Shown here: positions 26,251-33,837 of the stretch, one piece after another | Layout: every line of letters begins with the position of its first letter | How positions within the stretch are numbered: the stretch's first letter is position 1 | Source of the DNA: Methylobacterium jeotgali | GTDB lineage: Bacteria > Pseudomonadota > Alphaproteobacteria > Rhizobiales > Beijerinckiaceae | Reading direction: 5' to 3' | Length of the DNA: 64,000 nt | NCBI RefSeq assembly: GCF_022179345.1 | Contig: NZ_BPQR01000045.1 | Location: 16,459 to 80,458, forward strand | The notes under the pieces: generated by a model | What the model was told of the DNA's origin: nothing | The model's database searches: none | Seen by the model: only the letters and a program-made list of their open reading frames with translations | Program-made: the position numbers and the translations under genes

Positions 26251-26537
26251 GGATACTCTCGACAGACGGGACGGTGGTCCGGCCGCGGACAGTAAGGCCT
26301 TGTCCGGCATTTGCAAAATTCGAACGCCGTCATCCCCAGGCCGCCCCGGACGGGGATGTTTCCCGCCTCTTCGCGAAACCGCCGTTGCCAGGCCGCCGCT
26401 GCGGCTTACCTTAGCGTCGTCGCCGCAGGGCCGCCGCACGGGCGGTCCGCGCAACGGGCCCCGGCGCGATGGCGGCGGATGCCCGCCCAAGGGCCGGCCG
26501 ACGGCCCCGCGCCCGACGAGAGAACCGGAGACCGACG

Positions 26538-27137
26538 ATGACCTTCACGCTGCCCGAGCTGCCCTACGCCTACGACGCGCTGGGGCCGTACATGTCCAAG
26601 GAGACCCTCGAGTTCCACCACGACAAGCACCACAAGGCCTACGTGGACAAGGGCAACGAGCTGCTCCAGGGCACCGACCTCCAGGGGAAGAGCGTCGAGG
26701 AGATCGTCAAGGCGAGCTACAACACCAACCAGGCGCTCTTCAACAACGCCGGCCAGCACTACAACCACATCCACTTCTGGCAGTGGATGAAGCCCAACGG
26801 CGGCGGCACCCCCCCCGGCGCGCTCGCCAAGAAGATCGACGAGGACCTCGGCGGCTTCGAGAAGTTCAAGGCCGACTTCATCGCCGCCGGCATCGGCCAG
26901 TTCGGCTCCGGCTGGGCCTGGCTCGCGGTCAAGGACGGCAAGCTCGCCATCCTCAAGACCCCGAACGGCGAGAACCCGCTCGTGCACGGCGCTACGCCGA
27001 TCCTTGGCGTCGACGTGTGGGAGCACTCCTACTACATCGACTACCGCAACCGCCGGCCCGACTACCTCAAGGCCTTCATCGAGAACCTCGTGAACTGGGA
27101 GCACGTCGAGAAGCTCTACGGCGAGGCGCGCGCCTGA
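26538..27137 (+). CDS. sodB: superoxide dismutase [Fe/Mn]
   Basis: A 199-residue enzyme that dismutates superoxide. Metal ligands by alignment to the family are His27 (E-F-H-H-D-K-H-H), His77 (Q-H-Y-N-H-I-H-F-W), Asp159 and His163 (D-V-W-E-H-S-Y-Y-I-D-Y-R-N). The form with G-Q-H-Y-N-H is the rhizobial type, which may use Fe or Mn. No signal peptide, so cytoplasmic. The ATG follows GGAGACCGACG. The 287-bp upstream region is divergent with the membrane-protein gene and probably holds its promoter. Confidence 0.95.
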   Translation: MTFTLPELPYAYDALGPYMSKETLEFHHDKHHKAYVDKGNELLQGTDLQGKSVEEIVKASYNTNQALFNNAGQHYNHIHFWQWMKPNGGGTPPGALAKKIDEDLGGFEKFKADFIAAGIGQFGSGWAWLAVKDGKLAILKTPNGENPLVHGATPILGVDVWEHSYYIDYRNRRPDYLKAFIENLVNWEHVEKLYGEARA

Positions 27138-27188
27138 TCGCAGGCCCCGCGTGACGGCCGGGGCGCCCGCGCGGCGTCCCGGCTCCGA

Positions 27189-27878
27189 TCAGGACCGGTC
27201 CGGCTCCTCCCCTCGGCGGCCGGGCCGGGCTCCGGCGAGCAGCCGGTCGAGGGCGACGAGCGCCATTCCCACCGCCACGAAGCCCGCCGCGATCACCGCG
27301 CAGGTGACGGCCACCGTTCCCCAGCCGAACCGCGCCCCGTCGATGAACGGGTAGGCGTAGCGCCCGCCGAGCGCCCCCCGGACCAGCGCGTAGCCGAGGA
27401 AGGCGAGCGGATAGGCGGTCCAGATCAGCGGATCGACGCGCCGCAGGCGGCCCTTCCCGGCGAAGACCAGCCAGAACAGCGGCACCGCCACCGGCAGCAC
27501 GAGGTGGAGCATCGCGTCGGCGAGCAGGTCGGGGCCGGCGAGCGGACGCAGGCCCCGCAGCAGCGCTTGCTGCACGATGCCGACGAGGAGCGTCATCAGC
27601 GCGGCCGCCGCGACGGCGCGGGCGCGGGTGGCGGGCCGCGCGAGCCCCCGCGGGTTCGCTGCCAGGGCCGTGAACAGCACGGCGGCGAGCAGCCCCGTGG
27701 TGTTGGTGAAGTAGCCGAGCATCACCCAGGCGGTCGCCCCGACCGATCCGGTCCGGCCAAACACCGCCGTGCAGCCCGCCGCGAGGCCGGTCCAGGCCGC
27801 CAGCGCGACGAGGGCGGCGCAGATGCGGGCGGCCGGACCATCCATCGGCCACCGGCCGGGTCGTGCGGGATCATCCAT
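27189..27878 (-). CDS. Pr6Pr family integral membrane protein
   Basis: Roughly 229 residues from ATG 27878; an upstream extension to 27980 is open but polar. Six hydrophobic helices are evident, with Y-F-T-N-T-T-G-L-L in helix 2, D-A-M-L-H-L-V-L-P in the middle and Y-P-F-I-D-G-A-R-F-G-W late in the chain. These features fit the Pr6Pr/FAR-17a-like family. The biochemical function is unknown; some relatives of the superfamily are intramembrane hydrolases. It converges on sodB. Confidence 0.7.
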   Translation of the reverse strand: MDDPARPGRWPMDGPAARICAALVALAAWTGLAAGCTAVFGRTGSVGATAWVMLGYFTNTTGLLAAVLFTALAANPRGLARPATRARAVAAAALMTLLVGIVQQALLRGLRPLAGPDLLADAMLHLVLPVAVPLFWLVFAGKGRLRRVDPLIWTAYPLAFLGYALVRGALGGRYAYPFIDGARFGWGTVAVTCAVIAAGFVAVGMALVALDRLLAGARPGRRGEEPDRS

Positions 27879-27983
27879 GCGCTGGAGCGAAGCGTCCGCC
27901 ATCCCTGCTCCGGTCGTCCCGAGCCACCTTCGCGGCTCTCGTAGCCGGCGCGCATGTGGGAACGATGTCTGAGGCCGCACCCG

Positions 27984-28637
27984 CTATAACCGCTCCACCT
28001 CCGGGAGGGTGGCGAGCACGGCCTGCTCGTGGGCGAAGTCGTGGCCCTCGAAGCGGCCTCGCACCCAGGCGCCGGGATCGGCCGCTCCCGTGAAGCCGAC
28101 GGTGGCGAGCGCCATCGCCTCACGCCCGTGCAGGCGCCGCAGCAGGTTGAGGAGCCGCAGGAGACCCAGCACCGCGAAGCCGAGGGAAGGCATCCGCCCC
28201 TGCGGGTAGGACAGGCCGGGCAGGCGAGCCCCGTCGAGGACCGAGGCCGTCACCCCGCTCCGCCGCGCCCCGAGCGCCGCCCGCAACCCCTCCTCGAGCC
28301 CCGGCCGCCAGACCGGCGCGAACAGGAGATGCAGCGCCCCGCCCGCCTCGGCCGCGAGGTCGAACCCCGGCCGCAGGTCCGGGCCAAAGCCCCAGTAGGA
28401 CTCGTGGTGGTTGGCGAAGAAGCAGAGCGCCCGCGCGCAGGGGGCCGCCCGCAGCGTCTGCGCGAAGAGCGGCCGGTTGAACTGCACGAGGAGGTCGTCC
28501 GCGTTCAGCTCGAGGCGCGCGGTCAGACGCGGGTTGTTGGCGACGAGCACCGCCCGCCGCGCCCCGCAGGCGTAGAGCGGATGGCCGAGGAAGTCGGCGA
28601 GCGTCGCCGGGGGTGTGGGAAGGGGACGCTCGCTCAT
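27984..28637 (-). CDS. sialyltransferase-motif (GT29-like) protein, also annotated as urease-operon accessory protein
   Basis: A 217-residue cytoplasmic protein. V-L-V-A-N-N-P-R-L followed by L-N-A-D-D-L-L-V-Q-F-N-R matches sialylmotif L (V-G-N-S, D-x-V-I-R-M-N). Further on, P-S-L-G-F-A-V-L matches the start of sialylmotif S, and V-G-F-T-G followed by H-D-F-A-H-E matches its Y-G-F and the His/Glu of motif VS. Family knowledge suggests a CMP-sugar-dependent glycosyltransferase fold; donor and acceptor are unknown. Bacterial relatives are often named urease operon accessory protein although no urease genes are present here. It is divergent from murJ. Confidence 0.55.
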   Translation of the reverse strand: MSERPLPTPPATLADFLGHPLYACGARRAVLVANNPRLTARLELNADDLLVQFNRPLFAQTLRAAPCARALCFFANHHESYWGFGPDLRPGFDLAAEAGGALHLLFAPVWRPGLEEGLRAALGARRSGVTASVLDGARLPGLSYPQGRMPSLGFAVLGLLRLLNLLRRLHGREAMALATVGFTGAADPGAWVRGRFEGHDFAHEQAVLATLPEVERL

Positions 28638-28794
28638 CGACAGCCTTCCCGAACCTCCCGCCCGCTCGGGTGCATCATCGCGGCCTTGAGCCCGGCCGGC
28701 AAACCGGCCAAACCCGCACGCGCCGCGAACCGCGTCGGCTCCGGGAGCTCAAGGTGGCGTCGATCTCATCCGTCCTCGCGCAGCGGCCTCCGGC

Positions 28795-30324
28795 GTGATC
28801 CGCTCGATCCTCTCGGTCGGCGGCTGGACGCTCGTGTCGCGGGCCACGGGCTTCGCCCGCGACGTGGTGATGGCCGCGGTGCTCGGCGCCGGACCCGTCG
28901 CCGACGCCTTCGTGGTGGCCTACCGCCTGCCGAACCACTTCCGCGCGATCTTCGGCGAGGGCGCCTTCAACACCGCCTTCGTACCCGCCTACGCGAGGCT
29001 CTCCGAGGCCGGCGCGCCGGGGGAGGCGGCGCGCTTTTCCGACCGCATCTTCACCCTGATGCTGGTCGTGCAGGTGGCGCTGCTGGCGATCGCCCTGCCG
29101 CTGATGCCCCTCGTGGTGCGGGCGCTGGCGCCGGGCTTCGCCGAGGACCCCGCCCGGCTCGACCTCGCCGTGGCGCTCACCCGCATCACCTTCCCCTACC
29201 TGCTCTTCATCACCGGGGTGACGCTGCTCTCCGGCATCCTCAACGCCCATCGCCGCTTCGCCGCCGCAGCCGGGGCGCCGGTGCTCCTCAACCTGACGAT
29301 GCTGGCGGCGCTCTCCGTCGCCTTCCTGTTCCCGAGCGCCGCGCACGCCGCCGCCTGGGGCGTGACGGTCTCAGGGTTCCTTCAGTTCGGTCTCGTCTGG
29401 TGGGCCTGCCGGCGGATCGGGGCGGATCCCGGCCTCGCCCGCCCGGCCTTCTCCGACGCGCCGATGCGGCGCTTCTTCAAGGTGCTCGGCCCCGCGGTGA
29501 TCGGCTCGGCGGGCTTCCAGGTCGCGACCTTCGCCGACACGATCATCGCGAGCCTGCTGCCGACGGGCGCCGTCTCGGCGCTCTATTACGCCGACCGGCT
29601 CTACCAGCTCCCCTTCGGCGTCATCGCCATCGCCACGGGCACCGTGCTGCTGCCGGAGATGAGCCGGCTGCTGGCCGCCGGGGACGCGGCCGGAGCGCAC
29701 GCGGCCCAGAACCGGGCGACGGGCTTCTCGCTGGCGCTGTCGGCGCCCTTCGCGATCGCCTTCCTGACCCTGTCGGGGCCGATCGTCTCGACCCTGTTCG
29801 AGCGCGGCGCCTTCTCCGCCGAGGACGCCGCGCGGGCGGCCTCGGTGCTCGCCGCCTACGGGCTGGCGCTGCCCGCCGTGGTGCTGGTGCGCAGCGCGGT
29901 GGCAAGCTTCTACGCGCGGCAGGACACGACGACGCCTCTCTACGCCTCGCTCACCGCCATCGCGGTCAATGTCGGCCTGAAGATCCTGCTCACCGGTACC
30001 TATGGCGTCACGGGGCTGGCGCTCGCCACCGCCGCCTCGCAGTGGGTGAACCTTGCGATCCTCGTGATCCTGGCGCTCCGCCGGGGCTGGACGGCGCCGA
30101 GCCGCGGGCTCGGGATCACCGGGATCGGCGTCGCGCTCGCCTGCGCCGGCCTCGCCCTCGTCGCCCTCTACGGCTGGCCGCTCGCGAAGGGGTTCGTGCC
30201 GCCGCTGCCGCACCTGCGCGACCTTCCCGCGTTGGCCCTGACGGGGCTCGCCGGCGTGATCGTCTACGCCGCGCTGCTGGGCGGCACGCTCGCAGCCTTC
30301 GGGATCAGGCTGCGCCGGCGGTAG
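28795..30324 (+). CDS. murJ: lipid II flippase MurJ
   Basis: A 509-residue MOP-superfamily membrane protein that flips lipid II across the inner membrane. About 14 hydrophobic helices are visible. The N-terminal S-R-A-T-G-F-A-R-D and R-L-P-N-H-F-R-A-I-F-G-E-G-A-F-N segments are family hallmarks with key Arg residues, and the central R-Q-D-T-T-T-P segment is present. Translation starts at GTG 28795, directly before the hallmark helix. The haloacid dehalogenase gene follows closely. Confidence 0.95.
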   Translation: MIRSILSVGGWTLVSRATGFARDVVMAAVLGAGPVADAFVVAYRLPNHFRAIFGEGAFNTAFVPAYARLSEAGAPGEAARFSDRIFTLMLVVQVALLAIALPLMPLVVRALAPGFAEDPARLDLAVALTRITFPYLLFITGVTLLSGILNAHRRFAAAAGAPVLLNLTMLAALSVAFLFPSAAHAAAWGVTVSGFLQFGLVWWACRRIGADPGLARPAFSDAPMRRFFKVLGPAVIGSAGFQVATFADTIIASLLPTGAVSALYYADRLYQLPFGVIAIATGTVLLPEMSRLLAAGDAAGAHAAQNRATGFSLALSAPFAIAFLTLSGPIVSTLFERGAFSAEDAARAASVLAAYGLALPAVVLVRSAVASFYARQDTTTPLYASLTAIAVNVGLKILLTGTYGVTGLALATAASQWVNLAILVILALRRGWTAPSRGLGITGIGVALACAGLALVALYGWPLAKGFVPPLPHLRDLPALALTGLAGVIVYAALLGGTLAAFGIRLRRR

Positions 30325-30350
30325 CCCTCCGCCCCGGAAAGGAGGCCCCG

Positions 30351-31016
30351 ATGCGCCACGACATCCTCGCCCACGCCCGCGCCGTGGTCTTCGACGCCTA
30401 CGGCACCCTGTTCGACGTCCACTCGGCGGTCGCCCGCCACGCCGGCGCGGTCGGCCCCGAGGCGCGGGCGCTCTCCGACCTCTGGCGGGGCAAGCAGCTC
30501 GAGTACACCTGGGTCTACGCGCTCACGGGCCGCCACCCCCCGTTCTGGACCCTGACCGAGCGCGCCCTCGATTTCGCCCTCGCCCGGCATCCACGCATCG
30601 ACCGGGCGCTGCGGGAGCAACTCCTCGACGCCTACCGCGACCTCGACGCCTACCCGGAGGCGAAACGCGTCCTCGCCGCCCTGAAGGCGCGCGGGCTTTC
30701 CACGGCGATCCTCTCCAACGGCGATCCCGCCATGCTGGCGCGCGCCGTCGCCTCCGCCGGAATCGAGCTCGACGCGGTCCTCTCCGTCGCGGCGGCCGGC
30801 GCCTACAAGACGCACCCGCGCGCCTACGCCCTCGTGGAAGAGCGCCTCGGCGTGCCGCCCGAGGCCGTGGTGTTCTGCTCCTCGAACCGCTGGGACGTGG
30901 CCGGTGCGGCCGCCTTCGGCTTCGCCGCCGTCTGGGTGAACCGGACCGGGCTGCCGGACGAGTACCCGGACCTGCCCCCCACACAGGTCGTCGCTTCCCT
31001 CGATGCCCTCGTCTGA
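30351..31016 (+). CDS. HAD-superfamily (S)-2-haloacid dehalogenase, type II
   Basis: A 221-residue hydrolase. The nucleophile is Asp15 in F-D-A-Y-G-T-L-F-D-V; motif II is L-S-N-G; the Lys sits in A-Y-K-T-H-P-R-A-Y; motif IV region is C-S-S-N-R-W-D-V-A-G-A, as in L-2-haloacid dehalogenases. The strong ribosome site AAAGGAGG lies 5 bp before the ATG. It is 26 bp after murJ and likely cotranscribed, although the functions are unrelated. Real substrates could differ from haloacids. Confidence 0.87.
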   Translation: MRHDILAHARAVVFDAYGTLFDVHSAVARHAGAVGPEARALSDLWRGKQLEYTWVYALTGRHPPFWTLTERALDFALARHPRIDRALREQLLDAYRDLDAYPEAKRVLAALKARGLSTAILSNGDPAMLARAVASAGIELDAVLSVAAAGAYKTHPRAYALVEERLGVPPEAVVFCSSNRWDVAGAAAFGFAAVWVNRTGLPDEYPDLPPTQVVASLDALV

Positions 31017-31063
31017 GGGACGAACCGTCTCCCCCGATTGACGGCGGGAGGCCAGATCTCTAC

Positions 31064-31083
31064 ATATGAACATGTGCTCATGT
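31064..31083. promoter_or_regulatory. ArsR/SmtB-type operator upstream of arsR-metallothionein
   Basis: The 20-bp ATATGAACATGTGCTCATGT contains the imperfect palindrome TGAaCA-TG-TGcTCA, the shape of SmtB/ArsR metal-responsive operators. It touches the proposed GTG start of the repressor gene, so binding would block transcription or initiation directly. Identity of the site is inferred from motif and position. Confidence 0.7.
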
Positions 31084-31459
31084 GTTGGAGTCGGACGTGC
31101 AGCCGCTCTCGGCGGGTCAGGTCGAGGATGTTGCGGAGGTGTTCCGGCTCCTCGGGGAGCCGAACCGCCTGCGGATCGTGCTCGCCTGTCTCGACGGAGC
31201 GCATGAGGTCGGGGAGATCGTCGAGCGGCTCGGGCTCTCGCAGTCGCTGACCTCGCACCACCTGCGGCTGCTGCGCACCGCGCGGATCTTGCGGGCGGAG
31301 CGTCGGGGTCGGCACGTGGCCTACGCGCTGGACGACGACCACGTCCGCGACGTGGTCGCCAACATGGTCGCCCACCTCACCGAGGCGCACGACCACCACG
31401 GGCACTCTCACCCCCCGCATGACGGGGACCTGGATCAGAGCGAAGGAGCGGAGCGATGA
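31082..31459 (+). CDS. ArsR/SmtB family metal-sensing repressor, zinc (alpha5) type
   Basis: A 125-residue winged-helix repressor. The DNA-reading helix is in L-S-Q-S-L-T-S-H-H-L-R-L-L. The C-terminal alpha5 zinc site of SmtB is reproduced exactly in spacing: Asp85, His87, His98 and Glu101. There is no alpha3 C-x-C arsenic site, so Zn(II) or a similar divalent metal is the likely signal. A His-rich tail follows (H-D-H-H-G-H-S-H). The start is probably GTG 31082 or TTG 31085, abutting the operator. Its stop overlaps the metallothionein ATG (ATGA). Confidence 0.9.
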   Translation: MLESDVQPLSAGQVEDVAEVFRLLGEPNRLRIVLACLDGAHEVGEIVERLGLSQSLTSHHLRLLRTARILRAERRGRHVAYALDDDHVRDVVANMVAHLTEAHDHHGHSHPPHDGDLDQSEGAER

Positions 31460-31629
31460 CGAGCGTCGATGTCGAGATGGTGAAGTGCGCCTGCCCGGAC
31501 TGCGTCTGCGTGGTGCCGGTGGCCAAGGCGGTCGAGCACGAGGGCCGCGCCTTCTGCTGCGACGAGTGCGCCAACGGCCACAAGGATCATGCCGGCTGCG
31601 ACCACGCCGGCTGCACCTGCCACGGCTGA
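31456..31629 (+). CDS. bacterial metallothionein (SmtA/BmtA-like)
   Basis: A 57-residue Cys/His protein that should bind several Zn(II) or Cd(II) ions in the cytoplasm. It has ten Cys: 11, 13, 16, 18, 34, 35, 38, 48, 53 and 55. The pattern is K-C-A-C-P-D-C-V-C, then F-C-C-D-E-C-A-N-G-H, then C-D-H-A-G-C-T-C-H, as in bacterial metallothioneins, plus His at 28, 42, 45, 50 and 56. It is too short for many gene-length cut-offs. It overlaps the arsR stop by 4 bp, so synthesis is coupled to its own metal sensor. A strong hairpin follows the stop. Confidence 0.93.
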   Translation: MTSVDVEMVKCACPDCVCVVPVAKAVEHEGRAFCCDECANGHKDHAGCDHAGCTCHG

Positions 31630-31643
31630 TTGTTCGGACTTTC

Positions 31644-31672
31644 GCGCGCCGGGCCTTCCTGGGCCGGCGCGC
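31644..31672 (+). terminator. hairpin after the metallothionein gene
   Basis: GCGCGCCGG (31644-31652) pairs perfectly with CCGGCGCGC (31664-31672). Two further inner pairs surround a 5-nt TTCCT loop. It lies 15 bp past the stop codon. No T run follows, so it may also act as a stabilising 3' hairpin. Confidence 0.6.
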
Positions 31673-31872
31673 CGCGCTTCCAGCAACCGACCTCGATCGG
31701 CTCGGCCGTGTTGGCTTCGGCTCGCGACCCAGCCCGGTCGCCCGGACAGCCTTCGGCACTTCCCGAAAGCGGCCATTCGTCGGCTACTCGGCAGTTTCGG
31801 CTCGGGGTAGGTTCCAATGAAAAGGGGCCGGCGTAGTGGCGACCCTCGTCATCATTGCCCGTTCGGCCGATC

Positions 31873-33588
31873 TTAAGCGGCACGAACGGTCGCCAAGAAG
31901 CGTGCGACTTCCGCGCTGAGATGCTCGGACTGGTGCGACAGCTCAGAGGCCGACGAAAGGACCTGGCTGGCAGCCGCTCCTGTGTCCTCCGACGCGCGTG
32001 CCACACCGACGATGTTGCTCGTCACCTCTGCGGTGCCAGTCGAGGCCTGAGCCACGTTGCGCACGATCTCCTGCGTGGCCGCGTCCTGCTCCTCCACCGC
32101 GGCGGCGATCGTGGAAGCCACAACGTTGATCTCGCGGATGCGCGCGGTGATGGAGCCGATGGCCCCGACCGCCTGACCCGTTGCAGTCTGGATATGACCG
32201 ATCTGACCCGAGATCTCCTCGGTCGCGCGTGCGGTTTGAGAAGCCAGCTCCTTCACCTCGGCGGCGACCACCGCAAAGCCGCGGCCGGCCTCACCCGCCC
32301 GTGCCGCCTCGATCGTCGCATTGAGGGCCAAGAGGTTGGTCTGGCTCGCGATGTTCGAGATCAGGCCGACCACCTCTCCGATCCTGGCCACAGCCCCGCT
32401 CAGCTCCTGCACGAGGGATCCGGCCTGATCCGCCTCGCTGACCGCCCGCTGCGCCAGATCGGCCGACCCTAGAACCTGCCGGCCGATCTCCTGAACCGAC
32501 GAGCCCAGTTCCTCAGCGGCCGCGGCCACGGTATTGACATTGGCGGCTGCTTCCTCTGCTGCAACCGCGACGGTGGTCGACTGGCTCGCCGTCTCGGTGG
32601 CGGCCGAAGTCATGGTCTGGGCGGTCGCCTGCAGCTCGGTGGCGGACGACGAGACCATGTCGACAATCCCGCCAACGGCCTGCTCGAAGCTGTCGGCCAT
32701 CTGTCGCATACCGGCCTTGCGCTGCTCCTCCGCGGCCAAGCGCGCCTGGGCTGTCTCGGCTTCCAGCGCACGGGTGCGGATCAGGTTATCTCGGGATGCC
32801 TCGACGGCCGACGCGATCGCACCGATCTCGTTGGTCCGCGCGAGGTAGGGGACCTCGGTTGCCAAGTCGTCGGCCGAGAGGCCGCGCATCCGCTCTATCA
32901 GCCGGTCGAGGGGACGCGTGAGCCCGCCGACGACGAAGCCGAAGCCGGCCAGCCCGATCATGAGGGCGAGACAGCAGAGCGAACTCGTCAGCCAAAGCGC
33001 CTGCCGGTAGGTGCCGGCCGCCTGCGCCGCAGCCTCGTCGCCAGCCTTCGCGTTGAGCGCCGAGTCTTGGTCAAGGATCTTGACGGCATCATCGAACGGC
33101 GTGCGAGAGGCCGAAAAAGCGTCGAAGAGCAGCTTCTGATCACCGGCCCGAGCCGCGGCCATGAGCCTGACGCGCTCGCCGAGATACGCGGCCCACCGCT
33201 GGCCGTAAGACTCCCAAAGGCCGCGCTCCTCCGGGCTGCTGACAAGGGACTGGTAGCGCTTCGCCACGACCTCGACGTCTGCGAGCCTTTGTTCGGCGAC
33301 TTGATCCAACTCGCGGACGGGTTCGAGCGCGGCGACATAACGTGCATCAACGAGGCGCAGTCGGGTGATCTTGTACTTGAGATCACCAAGTTCTCGTACG
33401 CTCGGCATCCAGTTTCCGGACAAGTCGAGCGCGTTGTCGTTGACGGCCCGTAACTGCAGAACGCTGATGACGCCTTGCGTCAAGATGGCAAGCGTCAAGC
33501 CCCATAGGAGGCCGATGAGGGTTTGCTTGATCTTCAGGCTCACGGCGGAAGGCCCTATGAAAACTCTGCCATCTTCCGCATTAATCAT
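31873..33588 (-). CDS. methyl-accepting chemotaxis protein
   Basis: About 571 residues from ATG 33588. A first membrane helix (after S-L-K-I-K-Q-T) is followed by a ~150-residue helical periplasmic sensor of the four-helix-bundle type, a second helix around residue 205-228, a HAMP segment ([11 protein letters not shown]) and a long signalling coiled coil. The hairpin tip [20 protein letters not shown] is intact. No C-terminal CheR-binding pentapeptide is seen. The start is uncertain: GTG 33543 gives V-S-L-K-I-K at the usual distance, while ATG 33588 follows a promoter-like site. Confidence 0.9.
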   Translation of the reverse strand: MINAEDGRVFIGPSAVSLKIKQTLIGLLWGLTLAILTQGVISVLQLRAVNDNALDLSGNWMPSVRELGDLKYKITRLRLVDARYVAALEPVRELDQVAEQRLADVEVVAKRYQSLVSSPEERGLWESYGQRWAAYLGERVRLMAAARAGDQKLLFDAFSASRTPFDDAVKILDQDSALNAKAGDEAAAQAAGTYRQALWLTSSLCCLALMIGLAGFGFVVGGLTRPLDRLIERMRGLSADDLATEVPYLARTNEIGAIASAVEASRDNLIRTRALEAETAQARLAAEEQRKAGMRQMADSFEQAVGGIVDMVSSSATELQATAQTMTSAATETASQSTTVAVAAEEAAANVNTVAAAAEELGSSVQEIGRQVLGSADLAQRAVSEADQAGSLVQELSGAVARIGEVVGLISNIASQTNLLALNATIEAARAGEAGRGFAVVAAEVKELASQTARATEEISGQIGHIQTATGQAVGAIGSITARIREINVVASTIAAAVEEQDAATQEIVRNVAQASTGTAEVTSNIVGVARASEDTGAAASQVLSSASELSHQSEHLSAEVARFLATVRAA

Positions 33589-33607
33589 CAAATTTCCGTT
33601 TCGATTG

Positions 33608-33632
33608 CTTCTGCCTCGTTTATAGGCAGAAG
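33608..33632 (-). promoter_or_regulatory. 9-bp inverted repeat around a promoter-like box upstream of the chemoreceptor
   Basis: CTTCTGCCT (33608-33616) and AGGCAGAAG (33624-33632) are a perfect inverted repeat. On the chemoreceptor strand the spacer region reads TATAAA, a good -10-like box, about 30 bp upstream of ATG 33588. The arrangement fits a promoter with an overlapping operator. Confidence 0.4.
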
Positions 33633-33837
33633 ATCCAATCATGGTCGGTACTGCGGCTTTGAAAGAGAGCGTGAGCGAGTGCGCTGGGGTGCCGAGTAGA
33701 TCTCGTTGATGTCTGTGTCGGGTCGGAAGCCGGTGCAGCACCGACATCCGCTTTCACAAGTTGCCGACCGGAAGCGGACTGGCAGAAACCCACCCTCCGA
33801 CGGTCCTCCGAATGGTCGAGCGGATCGGGTCCGGTCC

